Shown here in pieces: positions 23,001 through 31,804 of a DNA stretch of 37,318 nucleotides; positions within the stretch are counted from its first letter, which is position 1, and every line of letters begins with the position of its first letter. The DNA lies in the IMG/VR virus record IMGVR_UViG_3300033155_000907, positions 1-37,318 of that record; one strand, given 5' to 3'. The position numbers and the translations under genes are program-made. The notes below the pieces were generated by a model. The model searched no databases. It saw only the letters and a list, made by a program, of their open reading frames with translations, and was not told the DNA's origin. This stretch comes from a virus.

Positions 23001-23900
23001 TTAGAGTGATAAACTTTCCAATTCCGTCCGACAACGTTCTGTCTCCACTATCGCAGCGTGAAGATCGGAGGACAGTGCGTCACCGTCCTTGGCCTTGCCG
23101 CTTGACTGTAGGAGTCGCGTCAACTCGGTGCCTAACGCATCGATTGCCGCCGTCAGATCCTTGCCGTTGCTACCCTTCAACGACTCCAGGGCGTTTGCGA
23201 CTTCTTCCAGCTGAAGCGCCACGGACCCTGCTTCCTTCTTGTCAGCCAACGACTTTACGCTGGCCGTGATTCTATCGACAGACTTGGCGGCTGTGACTTC
23301 CGCCAGTTCATTCATTGGGAATGGCGTTGCTGTAATCTCGTACAGCTTCGCCTTTGTGTGGATAAGAACTTCCTTCCCCACCGCCTCACGATCTTCGCCG
23401 GTCAGTTCGTTGCCATCGGAATCGACAAAGGCCCAATGATAATCAAGTGGGCCGTAGCCAACCGACAGACCGCGGACATGATCCTCTGCGATCAGCGTCA
23501 TGACTTCCTGGGCGGTGTGCGTGCTGGCGATCTCGGCCTTGAACAGCAAGCCGAAGTCATCTTCCTTGGCCTCGACAACTGTGCCGATACACTCGAGGGT
23601 CCCACCGCCATAACAGAAATGCTCCGCCATCAACTTGACCTTCCGTGCGGGGACGCGTTCACTCACTGACTGGGAGAACGTACCCTTGCGGATGATCTCA
23701 CCGCCGAGATCTATGTTGTTCCACACCGCGCCATATCCTTCGACGACGTGCTTGCCGTCACCGTCCTGCTTGACGGCCAGGCTCTTTCCTGCATCGTCAG
23801 GCAAGCCGCTCGTGCGCCTGGCGTTCTTGTCCACGATCCGCTTGGCCGGCACTGTGATCAACGGAATGCCGTCAACGATCGTTGTTCTCTCATCTTTCAT
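23001..23900 (-). CDS. Prohead protease, HK97 family (U35)
   Basis: The 299-aa protein has VEGYGAVWNNIDLGGEIIRKG near residues 53-73, the standard opening strand set. The likely catalytic His is in AEHF, with the catalytic Ser in VRGLSVGY. The C-terminal 90 residues are helical and may act as a tail that is cut off or scaffolds. It matures the procapsid by cutting the coat delta domain. AAAGGGG precedes the ATG. Confidence 0.9.
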   Translation of the reverse strand: MKDERTTIVDGIPLITVPAKRIVDKNARRTSGLPDDAGKSLAVKQDGDGKHVVEGYGAVWNNIDLGGEIIRKGTFSQSVSERVPARKVKLMAEHFCYGGGTLECIGTVVEAKEDDFGLLFKAEIASTHTAQEVMTLIAEDHVRGLSVGYGPLDYHWAFVDSDGNELTGEDREAVGKEVLIHTKAKLYEITATPFPMNELAEVTAAKSVDRITASVKSLADKKEAGSVALQLEEVANALESLKGSNGKDLTAAIDALGTELTRLLQSSGKAKDGDALSSDLHAAIVETERCRTELESLSL

Positions 23901-23922
23901 GTCCGACCCCTTTCAAATCTAT

Positions 23923-23931
23923 ATTATCACA
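23923..23931 (-). promoter_or_regulatory. Weak candidate: extended -10 promoter before the prohead protease
   Basis: TGTGATAAT on the minus strand is an extended -10 (TG-N-GATAAT) in the 63-base gap before the protease gene. No -35 box lies at the right distance. It could add transcripts for the protease and coat genes, which are needed in large amount. Confidence 0.3.
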
Positions 23932-23963
23932 AATGGCCACGCCTCACCATGGCACGCTCCAGA

Positions 23964-24383
23964 TTAATCGTCCAGGACCTTTTCCGCCTTCCTCTCAACG
24001 GCCAACGACGCCGCCTGTAGTGCAATCTTCCCGAGTACACCGGCAACGTTCTGACCACGAATAGCACGGCGCCAGAATCTCTTGATGGCCGGAACGTCCC
24101 CCGCCGGCTTCGGGTCTATCGTTGCCATGATCGCTGTGTTGACGTCCATCAAACCCGGTCTGTCATTGAGGTTCTGTCGAAGTATCTTCTTGACGATATC
24201 CTTGGCCTCTCCGGACTTCGCAAGTTCAATGGCTGTGGCGGCGCCTCTCGCATAAACGAGCGCGTTGTCTAGGTGCTTCTTGAGCTTGTATTGTTTCGCC
24301 TCGGCGTATGCAAGCGCCAAGCTGATGAGAACCGCGAAGATCTCAACCCAACTTATTCCCAAGGCTTCCATTAAAGCTTCCAT
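23964..24383 (-). CDS. Membrane-anchored hypothetical protein in the head block
   Basis: The 139-aa protein has one transmembrane segment at about residues 10-28 (SWVEIFAVLISLALAYAEA), then a basic helical domain. A site AAAGGGGAG precedes the ATG. Its place between the head morphogenesis and protease genes suggests a virion or assembly role. A holin-like role cannot be excluded. No family is recognised. Confidence 0.6.
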   Translation of the reverse strand: MEALMEALGISWVEIFAVLISLALAYAEAKQYKLKKHLDNALVYARGAATAIELAKSGEAKDIVKKILRQNLNDRPGLMDVNTAIMATIDPKPAGDVPAIKRFWRRAIRGQNVAGVLGKIALQAASLAVERKAEKVLDD

Positions 24384-24395
24384 AATCTCCCCTTT

Positions 24396-25262
24396 CTAAA
24401 CAATGACAGGAATCAAAGCACACCGACAATTCGGGTGCAAAGGTGGATGGAACACACCGAAGGGTATGTTCATCGTTGCGTCGTCCACCGTCAACGGATA
24501 CGGTTCCTCCATGGTCCCTTCCGGAAGGAACGTTGAGCCAGTCCGGATAATCATGCCATCGAGAGAAGCACAGAACGGACACACCAGGTCATCGGCTGCC
24601 GTGAACCACTCGACGGCCTGGACGCCGAACTTGCGATATGAATCAAGTGCGCCCTCGTTGTATGCCCAGATCGTCGTGGTCCTGGCCATCATAGCTGCTC
24701 GAGTTTCGTTGAGCGCCAGGCCCCGGTTCTCCATGCGTTGCGCGATCTCTGGTGGAGTCAGCCCCCTCGGCGGGTCGAACCTTTCGTCGATGAACTCATT
24801 CGCCTCGGCGAACAGGCGATCGATCGATTTCCTGCTCGTTTCAGTTTCAATTGCTGACGACTCTTCGAGCCAAGCTTCGATGTCGGCTGCACCAGCGGCA
24901 GACAAGAATCCTTCTTCGATAGCAACGTCAAGTTGCACCCCCTGTTTTGTTTGGATTTGGAAACCGGCCATTGATAATCCCTCAAGCTCGAAGTCGCCCA
25001 GTTCGACGCCAGCAATAACCATTGCCGTAACGAGTGGGGCCTTGACCTCGATCAAGCTCCGCAACCAGCGCACCATCATGTCATCGGTGACGGGGATCGT
25101 GATGCCATCCCTGACCCTGCTGGTTGCTTCCTTCAGTTGCGCGTTCAGTTCCTTGAGAATCGCCTTGAAGTATTCAGCATAGTGACGATCTGATCGCGCC
25201 GCCCTGTCAAGGACAAGCGCGTTGTCTCGAAAACTATTCTGTTTGGCTTCAGCGATCGTCAT
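24396..25262 (-). CDS. Phage head morphogenesis protein (SPP1 gp7 / Mu F-like)
   Basis: The 288-aa protein has a C-terminal Mu F-like signature: LVCPFCASLDG, then the conserved HPPLHPNCRCAL that holds Cys/His residues. The N-terminal 120 residues are helical. It is a minor head protein present in few copies near the portal. The ATG at 25262 overlaps the portal stop by one base. The order portal, head morphogenesis, protease, coat is standard. Confidence 0.9.
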   Translation of the reverse strand: MTIAEAKQNSFRDNALVLDRAARSDRHYAEYFKAILKELNAQLKEATSRVRDGITIPVTDDMMVRWLRSLIEVKAPLVTAMVIAGVELGDFELEGLSMAGFQIQTKQGVQLDVAIEEGFLSAAGAADIEAWLEESSAIETETSRKSIDRLFAEANEFIDERFDPPRGLTPPEIAQRMENRGLALNETRAAMMARTTTIWAYNEGALDSYRKFGVQAVEWFTAADDLVCPFCASLDGMIIRTGSTFLPEGTMEEPYPLTVDDATMNIPFGVFHPPLHPNCRCALIPVIV

Positions 25263-26635
25263 CAACCAGCCCCCGGTATCACTTCAAAGTCGTGGTCAAC
25301 TGGCGCACCTGGCGCCGGCAATCCCTTGCCGTCCTCCAGATCTTCGCGCCCTTCCTCGGGATCTGCTGTGGTTGACAGGACGAGGTTTATAGGTCTGGCC
25401 CACACGTTGCCGTCCGTACCTTCCAGCGGCACTTCACCGGCAATGCGTCGTCCTTCATTCCTGTCTACCAGACTGCTCAAGAACAACTTGGAGGCACGTT
25501 CGGCCGCTTCCGTGGCGTCCTCTTGCAACTGCCAGATTTTTGACAGGTTAAACTGCAACTCGACATCGGGTTCGTCCTCGTTCGTGAGCAAGCCCCGGGT
25601 CAGTCCAGTCTGAAGGGTCTTCCAGAACGACGTCATCGTCTGACGATAGAAGGACCGATCGGCCTGTTCATAGTTCGAGTAAGTCGCTGATTCAAGGCCG
25701 GCTCTCAGGCCAACAGTTATCGGCGGCACACCAAAGCAGGAACAGATCCGCGTCTCTGACAGTGACGACAGGCCCGGCCAGTCCAGGTCCTTCAGCGGCG
25801 CCATCATCTCGGCCTTGGCACCTTCACCATGCAAGAACAACGGCTTCCCTCTGTTCGGTTTGCCAACGAGGTCAGCAATCAACGCCCGAGCTTCGTTCTT
25901 TTCATCCTCTTTCCAACCATCAGGTTGGTACAGCGTAAGGCCAGGCATCTTCATATTGGTGACCATTTCGGCCATGTAGTTCATGCGCTCCACATCGATC
26001 TGAATGTCGCGCTGCGCTACGTGAAGCGGCCCAACGCCGTGCATTGGGTTGGATATGTCAGGCTGGTAGATCAGTGTCATGTCCTGAATCGGAACGAACT
26101 TCTGCAAGCCCCGACCCATGTTGACGTGATAACCGGCGACAGTGGCCGTGCCGTCTTCGTTGAGACGTTCAACCCACGACACCCAACTCTTTGGTATAGG
26201 CCATAACTCCTCGATAATGCCACCCTTGTTGCGCCATTCCCAGATGTACGCCTCACCTGTCGCCTTGAGGTTGCTAACCACAGTCTGCAACCAGGTGTCG
26301 TATGCCATCCGGGGGTTGGGGGTCTTCAGTATGCGCTGAAGATGATGGTCCGTCTCTTCGATGAAGCCTTCATCTGTCTGCTTGCCCACGATCAGCGGCG
26401 CCTCTGTCGTGGCCGTTCCGATCTTCTGGATACACGACCAGGCCACCGAGTAGTTGGTCGCCACCTTCTCAAGTTCAGCCGATGTCATGTTCTCGAAGAC
26501 ACTGTCGGCCTCTTTCCAGGTGATGTTCCCGACCATCGCTTGCCAGCTACCGGAAGGGATCAGGTCTGACATGGCCTTGCCCTTCAGAATGCCGAGGGCT
26601 ATCTTCGCCCGTGTCTTGAACTTAGAGCGTGCCAT
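25262..26635 (-). CDS. Portal protein, HK97 family
   Basis: The 457-aa protein includes the segments NYSVAWSCIQKIGTATTEAP, MAYDTWLQTVVSNLKATGEAY, LPIPKSWV-type strand and LSETRICSCFGVPPITVGL, which define HK97-type portals. It forms the dodecameric DNA entry ring. The start at 26635 follows AAGGGGG by six bases. The frame runs to 26713 but that part overlaps a small zinc protein. Confidence 0.92.
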   Translation of the reverse strand: MARSKFKTRAKIALGILKGKAMSDLIPSGSWQAMVGNITWKEADSVFENMTSAELEKVATNYSVAWSCIQKIGTATTEAPLIVGKQTDEGFIEETDHHLQRILKTPNPRMAYDTWLQTVVSNLKATGEAYIWEWRNKGGIIEELWPIPKSWVSWVERLNEDGTATVAGYHVNMGRGLQKFVPIQDMTLIYQPDISNPMHGVGPLHVAQRDIQIDVERMNYMAEMVTNMKMPGLTLYQPDGWKEDEKNEARALIADLVGKPNRGKPLFLHGEGAKAEMMAPLKDLDWPGLSSLSETRICSCFGVPPITVGLRAGLESATYSNYEQADRSFYRQTMTSFWKTLQTGLTRGLLTNEDEPDVELQFNLSKIWQLQEDATEAAERASKLFLSSLVDRNEGRRIAGEVPLEGTDGNVWARPINLVLSTTADPEEGREDLEDGKGLPAPGAPVDHDFEVIPGAG

Positions 26636-26795
26636 TGTCATCCCCCTTGAATCTGTAACGTTGACCGCACGTGGAACACGCCGCGATCTGTGATCCCGAA
26701 GACTTGACCGCAACCCCCGTCATACAACGCGGGCAACGGTGCGGGCTACTGCTGGCGGGCACGTCTATGATCGGTTGGTTCTGGTTCTTCTTCAT
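26622..26795 (-). CDS. 57-aa zinc-ribbon protein between terminase and portal
   Basis: The ATG at 26793-26795 overlaps the terminase stop by ATGA and the frame ends 14 bases inside the portal gene. The 57-aa product carries CPRC (21-24) and CSTC (40-43), a compact zinc ribbon, with polar flanks. Short Cys4 proteins between terL and portal genes occur in other phages. A role in packaging or regulation is possible but unproven. Confidence 0.65.
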   Translation of the reverse strand: MKKNQNQPIIDVPASSSPHRCPRCMTGVAVKSSGSQIAACSTCGQRYRFKGDDNGTL

Positions 26796-28219
26796 AAGCT
26801 CAACCCCATCCTCTTGTTTCTAACAAGCGCTTTGTAAGTGAGCGCAACCAAACTACCGATGGCGTCGTCGTGTTTCGCACCTGGGAAGCCTTTCATCCAC
26901 TTCATCCAGGGAGCGTTCCACGCACCACGTTGAATGGTCACATTTCCAATCTCGAATATGGGTTCGAGATACCCCGCCGTTGATACCAAGTCATGTTTCG
27001 TTCTGTGCGCCGTCACCGTGGCGATCCCCTTCAATGCTTCCTTCGCATAGTCGAATGCGTCGATCGCATCAAGGAAGACTTCCATCGTCACGTGACTGGC
27101 GCCGCTTGATTCGATCTTCTCTTTCATGAGTGTGTCGCGCTGGATCGCTGCTTTCTGCGTTTCAAATGCGTCCTTGATGAATATCTCGCGGGTCTTTGTG
27201 TCTACCTTGCCCAGCGTGCCATGCGTATAGTCAGGGTCATCCTTGACCCGTTCCTTCTTGGTGTGTGCCAGGTCAAGCCCCCACTCCCAGCCGTCCGGGC
27301 CGGCAATGGCGTCAATGTCATCTACGATCTTGACACAGTCAACCCTCAACATGTTTCCTATCCTGGGCGATGGGTCCTGTTGGAAGATGGAATCCCAGGC
27401 GTATGATCCCGCGATCGCGTGCTGGCTCTTGTACCATGAATCGTCAAATCGTTCGGGAAATAGCCAGTTGCCTTCCTCATCCTGGGCCGGGAACTTGATG
27501 ACGTCGAACTTGGGGAAGTCCGGGTCGTATGAGTCTGACTTCTTGTTTGAAGATTCCAAGATCCGGCCGACTAGATCATCCTCGTGCCATCTGTTGGCCA
27601 CGACAATGACAGCATGGACAGGCGCCAGGCGATTGAATAGGTTGTTCCGGAAGCAGTCCCAGAGCTTGTTTCTCATGACCTCACTGTCAGCTTCAGCACG
27701 GTTCTTGAAGTAGTCATCTATGACCAGCACGTTGGCGCCTCGGCCTGTAGCCGTGCCCATCACACCAACGGAATACATCGCGCCGCCGTCTGTCGTCTTC
27801 CAGCACGACACCTGGTCACGCTCCCGGCTGATGTCTAAGCCAGACAATGGGGCGAACTCCTTGAAACAACGACGCGCATCGAGCGCCATATCGCTGGCCA
27901 GATCTGCATTGTACGACGCCAGGATGACTTCCCACGTCGGGTGTTTCGTCAGTACATACGGTGGAAACCTTCTACTGGCAGCATCTGACTTGCCGTGTCG
28001 CGGAGGTATGTTGATGATCTTGTACACCGACTTGCCGTTCTCGACTTGAATCAGCGCGTCGTCAAGCTCGGCTATGACCTTCTTGGTGTGCCGGCCATAG
28101 TGATAAGGGTCTGACGGTTCGGACGCCGCAAAGAAACTGGCGAAGCTTTCCTTCATGGCAGCCATGGCAGCTGCACGATATAGCTCCTCCAGGTTAACTT
28201 CCTCAATCAATTCGGTCAT
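26792..28219 (-). CDS. terL: Terminase large subunit
   Basis: The 475-aa protein has an ATPase part with PPRHGKSD (Walker A), LVIDDYFKN (Walker B, then coupling motif) and NRWHEDD. Its nuclease part has GLDLAHTK, TMEVFLDAID and a C-terminal KHDDAIGSLVALTYKA with the conserved Asp pair. It pumps and cuts DNA at the portal. The start at 28219 overlaps the upstream stop by ATGA. The packaging type (cos or headful) cannot be told from this view. Confidence 0.93.
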   Translation of the reverse strand: MTELIEEVNLEELYRAAAMAAMKESFASFFAASEPSDPYHYGRHTKKVIAELDDALIQVENGKSVYKIINIPPRHGKSDAASRRFPPYVLTKHPTWEVILASYNADLASDMALDARRCFKEFAPLSGLDISRERDQVSCWKTTDGGAMYSVGVMGTATGRGANVLVIDDYFKNRAEADSEVMRNKLWDCFRNNLFNRLAPVHAVIVVANRWHEDDLVGRILESSNKKSDSYDPDFPKFDVIKFPAQDEEGNWLFPERFDDSWYKSQHAIAGSYAWDSIFQQDPSPRIGNMLRVDCVKIVDDIDAIAGPDGWEWGLDLAHTKKERVKDDPDYTHGTLGKVDTKTREIFIKDAFETQKAAIQRDTLMKEKIESSGASHVTMEVFLDAIDAFDYAKEALKGIATVTAHRTKHDLVSTAGYLEPIFEIGNVTIQRGAWNAPWMKWMKGFPGAKHDDAIGSLVALTYKALVRNKRMGLSL

Positions 28220-28572
28220 GCGGTAACTGTATCCTGTACCATGAACACACCGACTCGAGCCAGTGCAACCCCATTGATCCAACCAACCACGCGGCCCTTG
28301 GTCCTGTTGCCGCCCTCTATGCGATCAGAGTCTTCCTTTGACAGCGTGATCTCATACCACGGCGTGTTCGCCTTCATGAGAATGTCGCTGACAGTGAACA
28401 ATGACCTTGCCGGTGCCGGGACGATCTGCAATCCCTTACCTTCAGCGGCCGCCTTGGAAAGTTCACTTGCATCATTCGTTGGCATGATCGGCACGGAAGA
28501 CCTCAAGGCATAGTCCTTGCCAATCTCCAGTTCACGCCAGTCCGCCTGTTCATTCATCGGGCCTTCGTACAT
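28216..28572 (-). CDS. Hypothetical protein before large terminase
   Basis: The 118-aa protein has an AGGGGGGAG ribosome site. The C-terminal half is beta-rich. A central TVSDILMKANTPWYEITLSKED may form a helix-strand unit. No family is recognised. It overlaps terL by 4 bases, so it is probably made together with terL. Confidence 0.6.
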   Translation of the reverse strand: MYEGPMNEQADWRELEIGKDYALRSSVPIMPTNDASELSKAAAEGKGLQIVPAPARSLFTVSDILMKANTPWYEITLSKEDSDRIEGGNRTKGRVVGWINGVALARVGVFMVQDTVTA

Positions 28573-28581
28573 AGCTCCCCC

Positions 28582-28689
28582 CTAATAGTAAATCAGTTTT
28601 CCCATGATAGCATTCAGAAGCCATCCGAATGCAAAACCGAACGTCAGGCCAATCCCAACGCCCAGCCAAAAAGTTCCTAGATCTCTCAC
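28582..28689 (-). CDS. 35-aa membrane miniprotein with GTG start
   Basis: A GTG at 28687-28689 overlaps the previous TGA as GTGA and opens 35 codons. Nearly the whole product is one transmembrane helix rich in Gly and aromatics (FWLGVGIGLTFGFAFGWLL), ending KLIYY. The same overlap style as the accepted genes supports it. It may be a holin-like or accessory membrane peptide. No family is recognised. Confidence 0.55.
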   Translation of the reverse strand: MRDLGTFWLGVGIGLTFGFAFGWLLNAIMGKLIYY

Positions 28690-28940
28690 TCTTCCGGATG
28701 GTTCCAGTGAGGTGTCGCCAGTTCTTCAAGTATCTCGGCTCTGGTATACACCGTGTTGGCAACGCCGGCGTCATCACATGGGTTGCCAGTACCATTCCAC
28801 TTCAGAACAATTTCGTCTGGAGCGGTGACGCTGTGCCGTACCGTCTTCCACGCCGTTTCTTCAACGGCTGCCAGAAGGGCTTTCTTCTTGGCCCGGGTCA
28901 GGCCCTGAACTGCTGCCCACAACACGATCGCATAGTTCAT
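28686..28940 (-). CDS. Hypothetical protein
   Basis: The 84-aa protein has an N-terminal helix (NYAIVLWAAVQGLTRAKKKALLAAV), then a polar region. AAGAGGGG precedes the ATG. It lies between a small beta-rich protein and the membrane miniprotein. It is not recognised. Confidence 0.6.
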   Translation of the reverse strand: MNYAIVLWAAVQGLTRAKKKALLAAVEETAWKTVRHSVTAPDEIVLKWNGTGNPCDDAGVANTVYTRAEILEELATPHWNHPEE

Positions 28941-28952
28941 CAGCGTCCCCTC

Positions 28953-29240
28953 TTACGGTTGGAGTTGTCTAAAAATGTCCACGTTGTCGCCGGCGGTCCC
29001 TCTGAAGTAGAACACGACCGGCCCGATCCCTGCACCCTGGGCGTTGAAGCTTGCCAGGTCCAACGTCCGGCCAGCCTTCAGCCGGAAGTATGGAGCGCCA
29101 CTCGGACTCAACGAAATGTCGAGGTCGTTGTCGCCCTTGCTCTGTATGATCGCCAGGTTGGTACGATCGTCCATTGTCCACGTGGGTGTGAAAGTCCCAT
29201 CAAGTGCCACGTTCACGATCCTGAAAAGCTGTTGTGCCAT
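28953..29240 (-). CDS. Small predicted virion protein
   Basis: The 95-aa protein is a beta-sandwich-like sequence with alternating hydrophobics and no Cys. GAGGAG precedes the ATG. It sits next to the LamG protein and may be a decoration or fibre-associated protein. The function is inferred from context only. Confidence 0.55.
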   Translation of the reverse strand: MAQQLFRIVNVALDGTFTPTWTMDDRTNLAIIQSKGDNDLDISLSPSGAPYFRLKAGRTLDLASFNAQGAGIGPVVFYFRGTAGDNVDIFRQLQP

Positions 29241-29251
29241 GTCAAGCTCCT

Positions 29252-30739
29252 CTATTTAACTCGGGTTTTGGAAAAGCGCCGATAAGCTCGGCCTACTTTG
29301 AATTGATCCACGTCAACGACCGGCGGTATTGGTGGCACCGGAACGGGGGGCGCCAATAGCTGGACACCGTAAAGCCAATCAATGTTCTCCATGTTTGTGA
29401 TCGTACCATCGTAACCGTTGTCCGAATCGTCCACGGCGAGTGCCCCTATACCATCGTTGATCAGCCATGACCCCTGAAGGTTTGTATTCATCAAGACCAG
29501 GGTCGATGGGAACACGCAGGCCTTGTCAACGTAATAGGTCAAGAGATCCGCTATCTCAGCGTCAGTGAGGCCGCGGTTCCAGACGGAGATCTTCGTGCTT
29601 TGACCTATCATGAATGTAGCGGCGCTCGTGGCCCCTACCCGGAACGGCTCACCAGCACTGGCAACGTCGCCACTGACGTCCCCTGATCCTGGAACGTTGG
29701 TGTCATCTACGCCGTCAAGGAAGACCCGGCCCACACCGGCTTGCCTTCTGAAGGCAACGGCCCGCCAACCGGACGCCATGATATCCGTCGTCCCCTCTGT
29801 TTCCGCCGATGTAACCTCGTTCTTGAAGCGCAGTTCGCCGGTGGCGTTGTCAATGAAGAACGACCACCCTTTATTGGCCACGTCATCGCCCTTGGAAGCA
29901 AGCGTCTCGTCGGTTATGGTGGGCGCCGCTATGGGGTGCCTATTGAAGACCATCACAGTGAAGTCGCCGGCACCGAAGTCAAGGTTGGGCTGGTCACCCA
30001 TGTCGATGTATTCATCTACGCCGCCAAAGCTCAGGGCGTACTGTGGAGCGACAGGCGTCGGGATAACGCCAGCCACCCAGTTCGTTCCATTGGTCGGGAA
30101 GTTTGTGAGGACGCCGCTGTAGCCATTGCCTGAACGATCGGCCGTTGCGATTCCACTACCTTCATCAAGTCCCCATATGCCCTCAGTGTCCGCGTCGGCT
30201 GTTATGTAAGTGCCAACACCCGCGTTGAAGTCTGCCTGGACCTCTGCAAGACTCCACGCCTTACCTCTCAATATTGTCACGCCGTCAAGCGTTCCATCCA
30301 TGAACACGCCTGGCGCTCCGGCAAATTCCCTGGCGCCAATGTAGAATGGTTCGCCGGCCGTGTTGACGTTGGCGCTCATGTCGCCCGTCGAGAATGTGTC
30401 ATCGGCACCGTTCAGATACACCTTGCCGACGGCGCCCACTCTAGTACATACAGCGTGAACCCAGTTTCCAGTATTGACAGGCGTGGTGCCATAGGTGAAC
30501 TTGTTCGCGCCCGCCCTGTTCAAAAACGTAAGATTGCTGCCAATTCCCGAATTGACATAGAAGCTCCAGCCCTTGCCAGTATCGCCCTTTGAACCGATGG
30601 TGAGATTCGCCCCCGACGTGGTCCTTAGCCACGCCCTCACCGTAAAGTCACCGGCGCCTAGATCAAGGTTGGGCTGATCACCAATGCTGATAAAGTCGTC
30701 CACCCCGCCGAACAGAACACCGACTCCTCTATTTGCCAT
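29252..30739 (-). CDS. Double LamG/concanavalin A-like lectin-fold virion protein
   Basis: The 495-aa protein has two tandem LamG-like domains (about 5-220 and 230-440). Their starts match: FGGVDDFISIGDQPNLDLGA and FGGVDEYIDMGDQPNLDFGA. Each carries the GWSFYV or GWSFFI strand and a DGxxD turn. A Pro-rich linker (PPVPVPPIPP) and a basic C-terminus follow. Such domains bind glycans or other surface polymers and occur in phage fibres and head decorations. It may mediate attachment to cells or mucus. It lies between the two terminase genes. Confidence 0.75.
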   Translation of the reverse strand: MANRGVGVLFGGVDDFISIGDQPNLDLGAGDFTVRAWLRTTSGANLTIGSKGDTGKGWSFYVNSGIGSNLTFLNRAGANKFTYGTTPVNTGNWVHAVCTRVGAVGKVYLNGADDTFSTGDMSANVNTAGEPFYIGAREFAGAPGVFMDGTLDGVTILRGKAWSLAEVQADFNAGVGTYITADADTEGIWGLDEGSGIATADRSGNGYSGVLTNFPTNGTNWVAGVIPTPVAPQYALSFGGVDEYIDMGDQPNLDFGAGDFTVMVFNRHPIAAPTITDETLASKGDDVANKGWSFFIDNATGELRFKNEVTSAETEGTTDIMASGWRAVAFRRQAGVGRVFLDGVDDTNVPGSGDVSGDVASAGEPFRVGATSAATFMIGQSTKISVWNRGLTDAEIADLLTYYVDKACVFPSTLVLMNTNLQGSWLINDGIGALAVDDSDNGYDGTITNMENIDWLYGVQLLAPPVPVPPIPPVVDVDQFKVGRAYRRFSKTRVK

Positions 30740-30752
30740 AATCTATATCCTC

Positions 30753-31364
30753 TTAATTGCTGTCCGTGTGTTCGTACCAGTTCAATATTACTTGAGCTTT
30801 GTTGTTCGCGCCGTTGCTTGTGAAGATCATAGCGTACTGAGTATCCGGCTTTAATATCAACTCCTCCAGATCTCTCATACTTCCTGCTGACAGTTTGTCC
30901 TTTTTACCGAATGCCCATATGTTATGTATGTCAGTACCACCTGCTAAATTCACTGGATTGAGGATCAGATTATCAGAAGCAACGAACCCTACTTGCGCTT
31001 GATCTTCCAGCAATGTGGAGCTATTCATAACAGCTTCACGCTTACGATTGTAGATAGGATGTTTCGAGCCAGTCTGATTGTTCCAGGTAGGGCCTTCTAA
31101 CATTTGAAGATCACCGCCGACCAATGTACTGAACGACATAACTACATGTGTTCTCTTTGTTCCTGCTGGTGTCTTGAATGCAAGTATAAGTGTATCGTTG
31201 AGAGCCATAACTAAGTCTACAGCGTTACAAGTAAATGAATCACCTGCATGTGCTTCGTGATGTTCAAAGGATATCCAGACTAACGCATTGCTCATTGCGT
31301 CTGCTATAACTTGTACAAATGTCGCTACACCGATCTTTGCAGATATCGCTTTCCAAAGACTCAT
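30753..31364 (-). CDS. Predicted virion (head-fibre or decoration) protein
   Basis: The 203-aa protein resembles a family of phage virion proteins with an EHHEAHAGDSFTCNAVD segment, beta-rich body and an ILNWYEH end. It is probably exposed on the particle. The gene looks clearly lower in GC than its neighbours, so it may be a recent import. It starts one base after the upstream stop. Confidence 0.6.
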   Translation of the reverse strand: MSLWKAISAKIGVATFVQVIADAMSNALVWISFEHHEAHAGDSFTCNAVDLVMALNDTLILAFKTPAGTKRTHVVMSFSTLVGGDLQMLEGPTWNNQTGSKHPIYNRKREAVMNSSTLLEDQAQVGFVASDNLILNPVNLAGGTDIHNIWAFGKKDKLSAGSMRDLEELILKPDTQYAMIFTSNGANNKAQVILNWYEHTDSN

Positions 31365-31365
31365 A

Positions 31366-31803
31366 TCACCACCACCCTTCCGCTGACTCGAAATGAATGT
31401 CTATCACTTCACCGTCTGACAGTATAGACGATACCCCGGCGCCAGCGCCATACAACTCTTCCGCGCCATCTGGTGTCACCGTCAGGATCTCGCCGGCGTT
31501 CCCGGTGTTGATGATTTTGTAATGTGCGCCATCAATGCCCGCTGGTAGGGTGACGGCAAACGTTCCGCCCGTAGTATCACAGAAGTACACGCCATAGTCT
31601 GGCGTGATTGCCGCCGCCGCGTCCAGTCGAATGACCTTGGCGATCTTTAAGAAGTCACGCAGCGCGGAGATGTACGCCTTGCGGCTGAGATAATCGCCTG
31701 GATCAGTGCCCTCTGGCACGACATAGAATAGATCCGCGTCTATCAGTGCGCGCTCTACGAACTCCATTGTGCTGACAGCCTGTTCTCCTTCAGTTGCTGG
31801 CAT
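31366..31803 (-). CDS. Fibre-like virion protein
   Basis: The 145-aa protein has residues about 60-145 with the repeat type seen in phage fibres: YGVYFCDTTGGTFAVTLPAG, then a GHYKIIN-like strand and TVTPDGAEELYGAG, ending FESAEGWW. The N-terminal 55 residues may bind the particle. It lies between the small terminase-like gene and the other exposed virion proteins. Confidence 0.6.
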   Translation of the reverse strand: MPATEGEQAVSTMEFVERALIDADLFYVVPEGTDPGDYLSRKAYISALRDFLKIAKVIRLDAAAAITPDYGVYFCDTTGGTFAVTLPAGIDGAHYKIINTGNAGEILTVTPDGAEELYGAGAGVSSILSDGEVIDIHFESAEGWW

Positions 31804-31804
31804 A

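Noticed and set aside
28629-29285. Plus-strand frame of 218 codons
   Set aside because: It overlaps three well-started minus-strand genes and has no recognisable domain.
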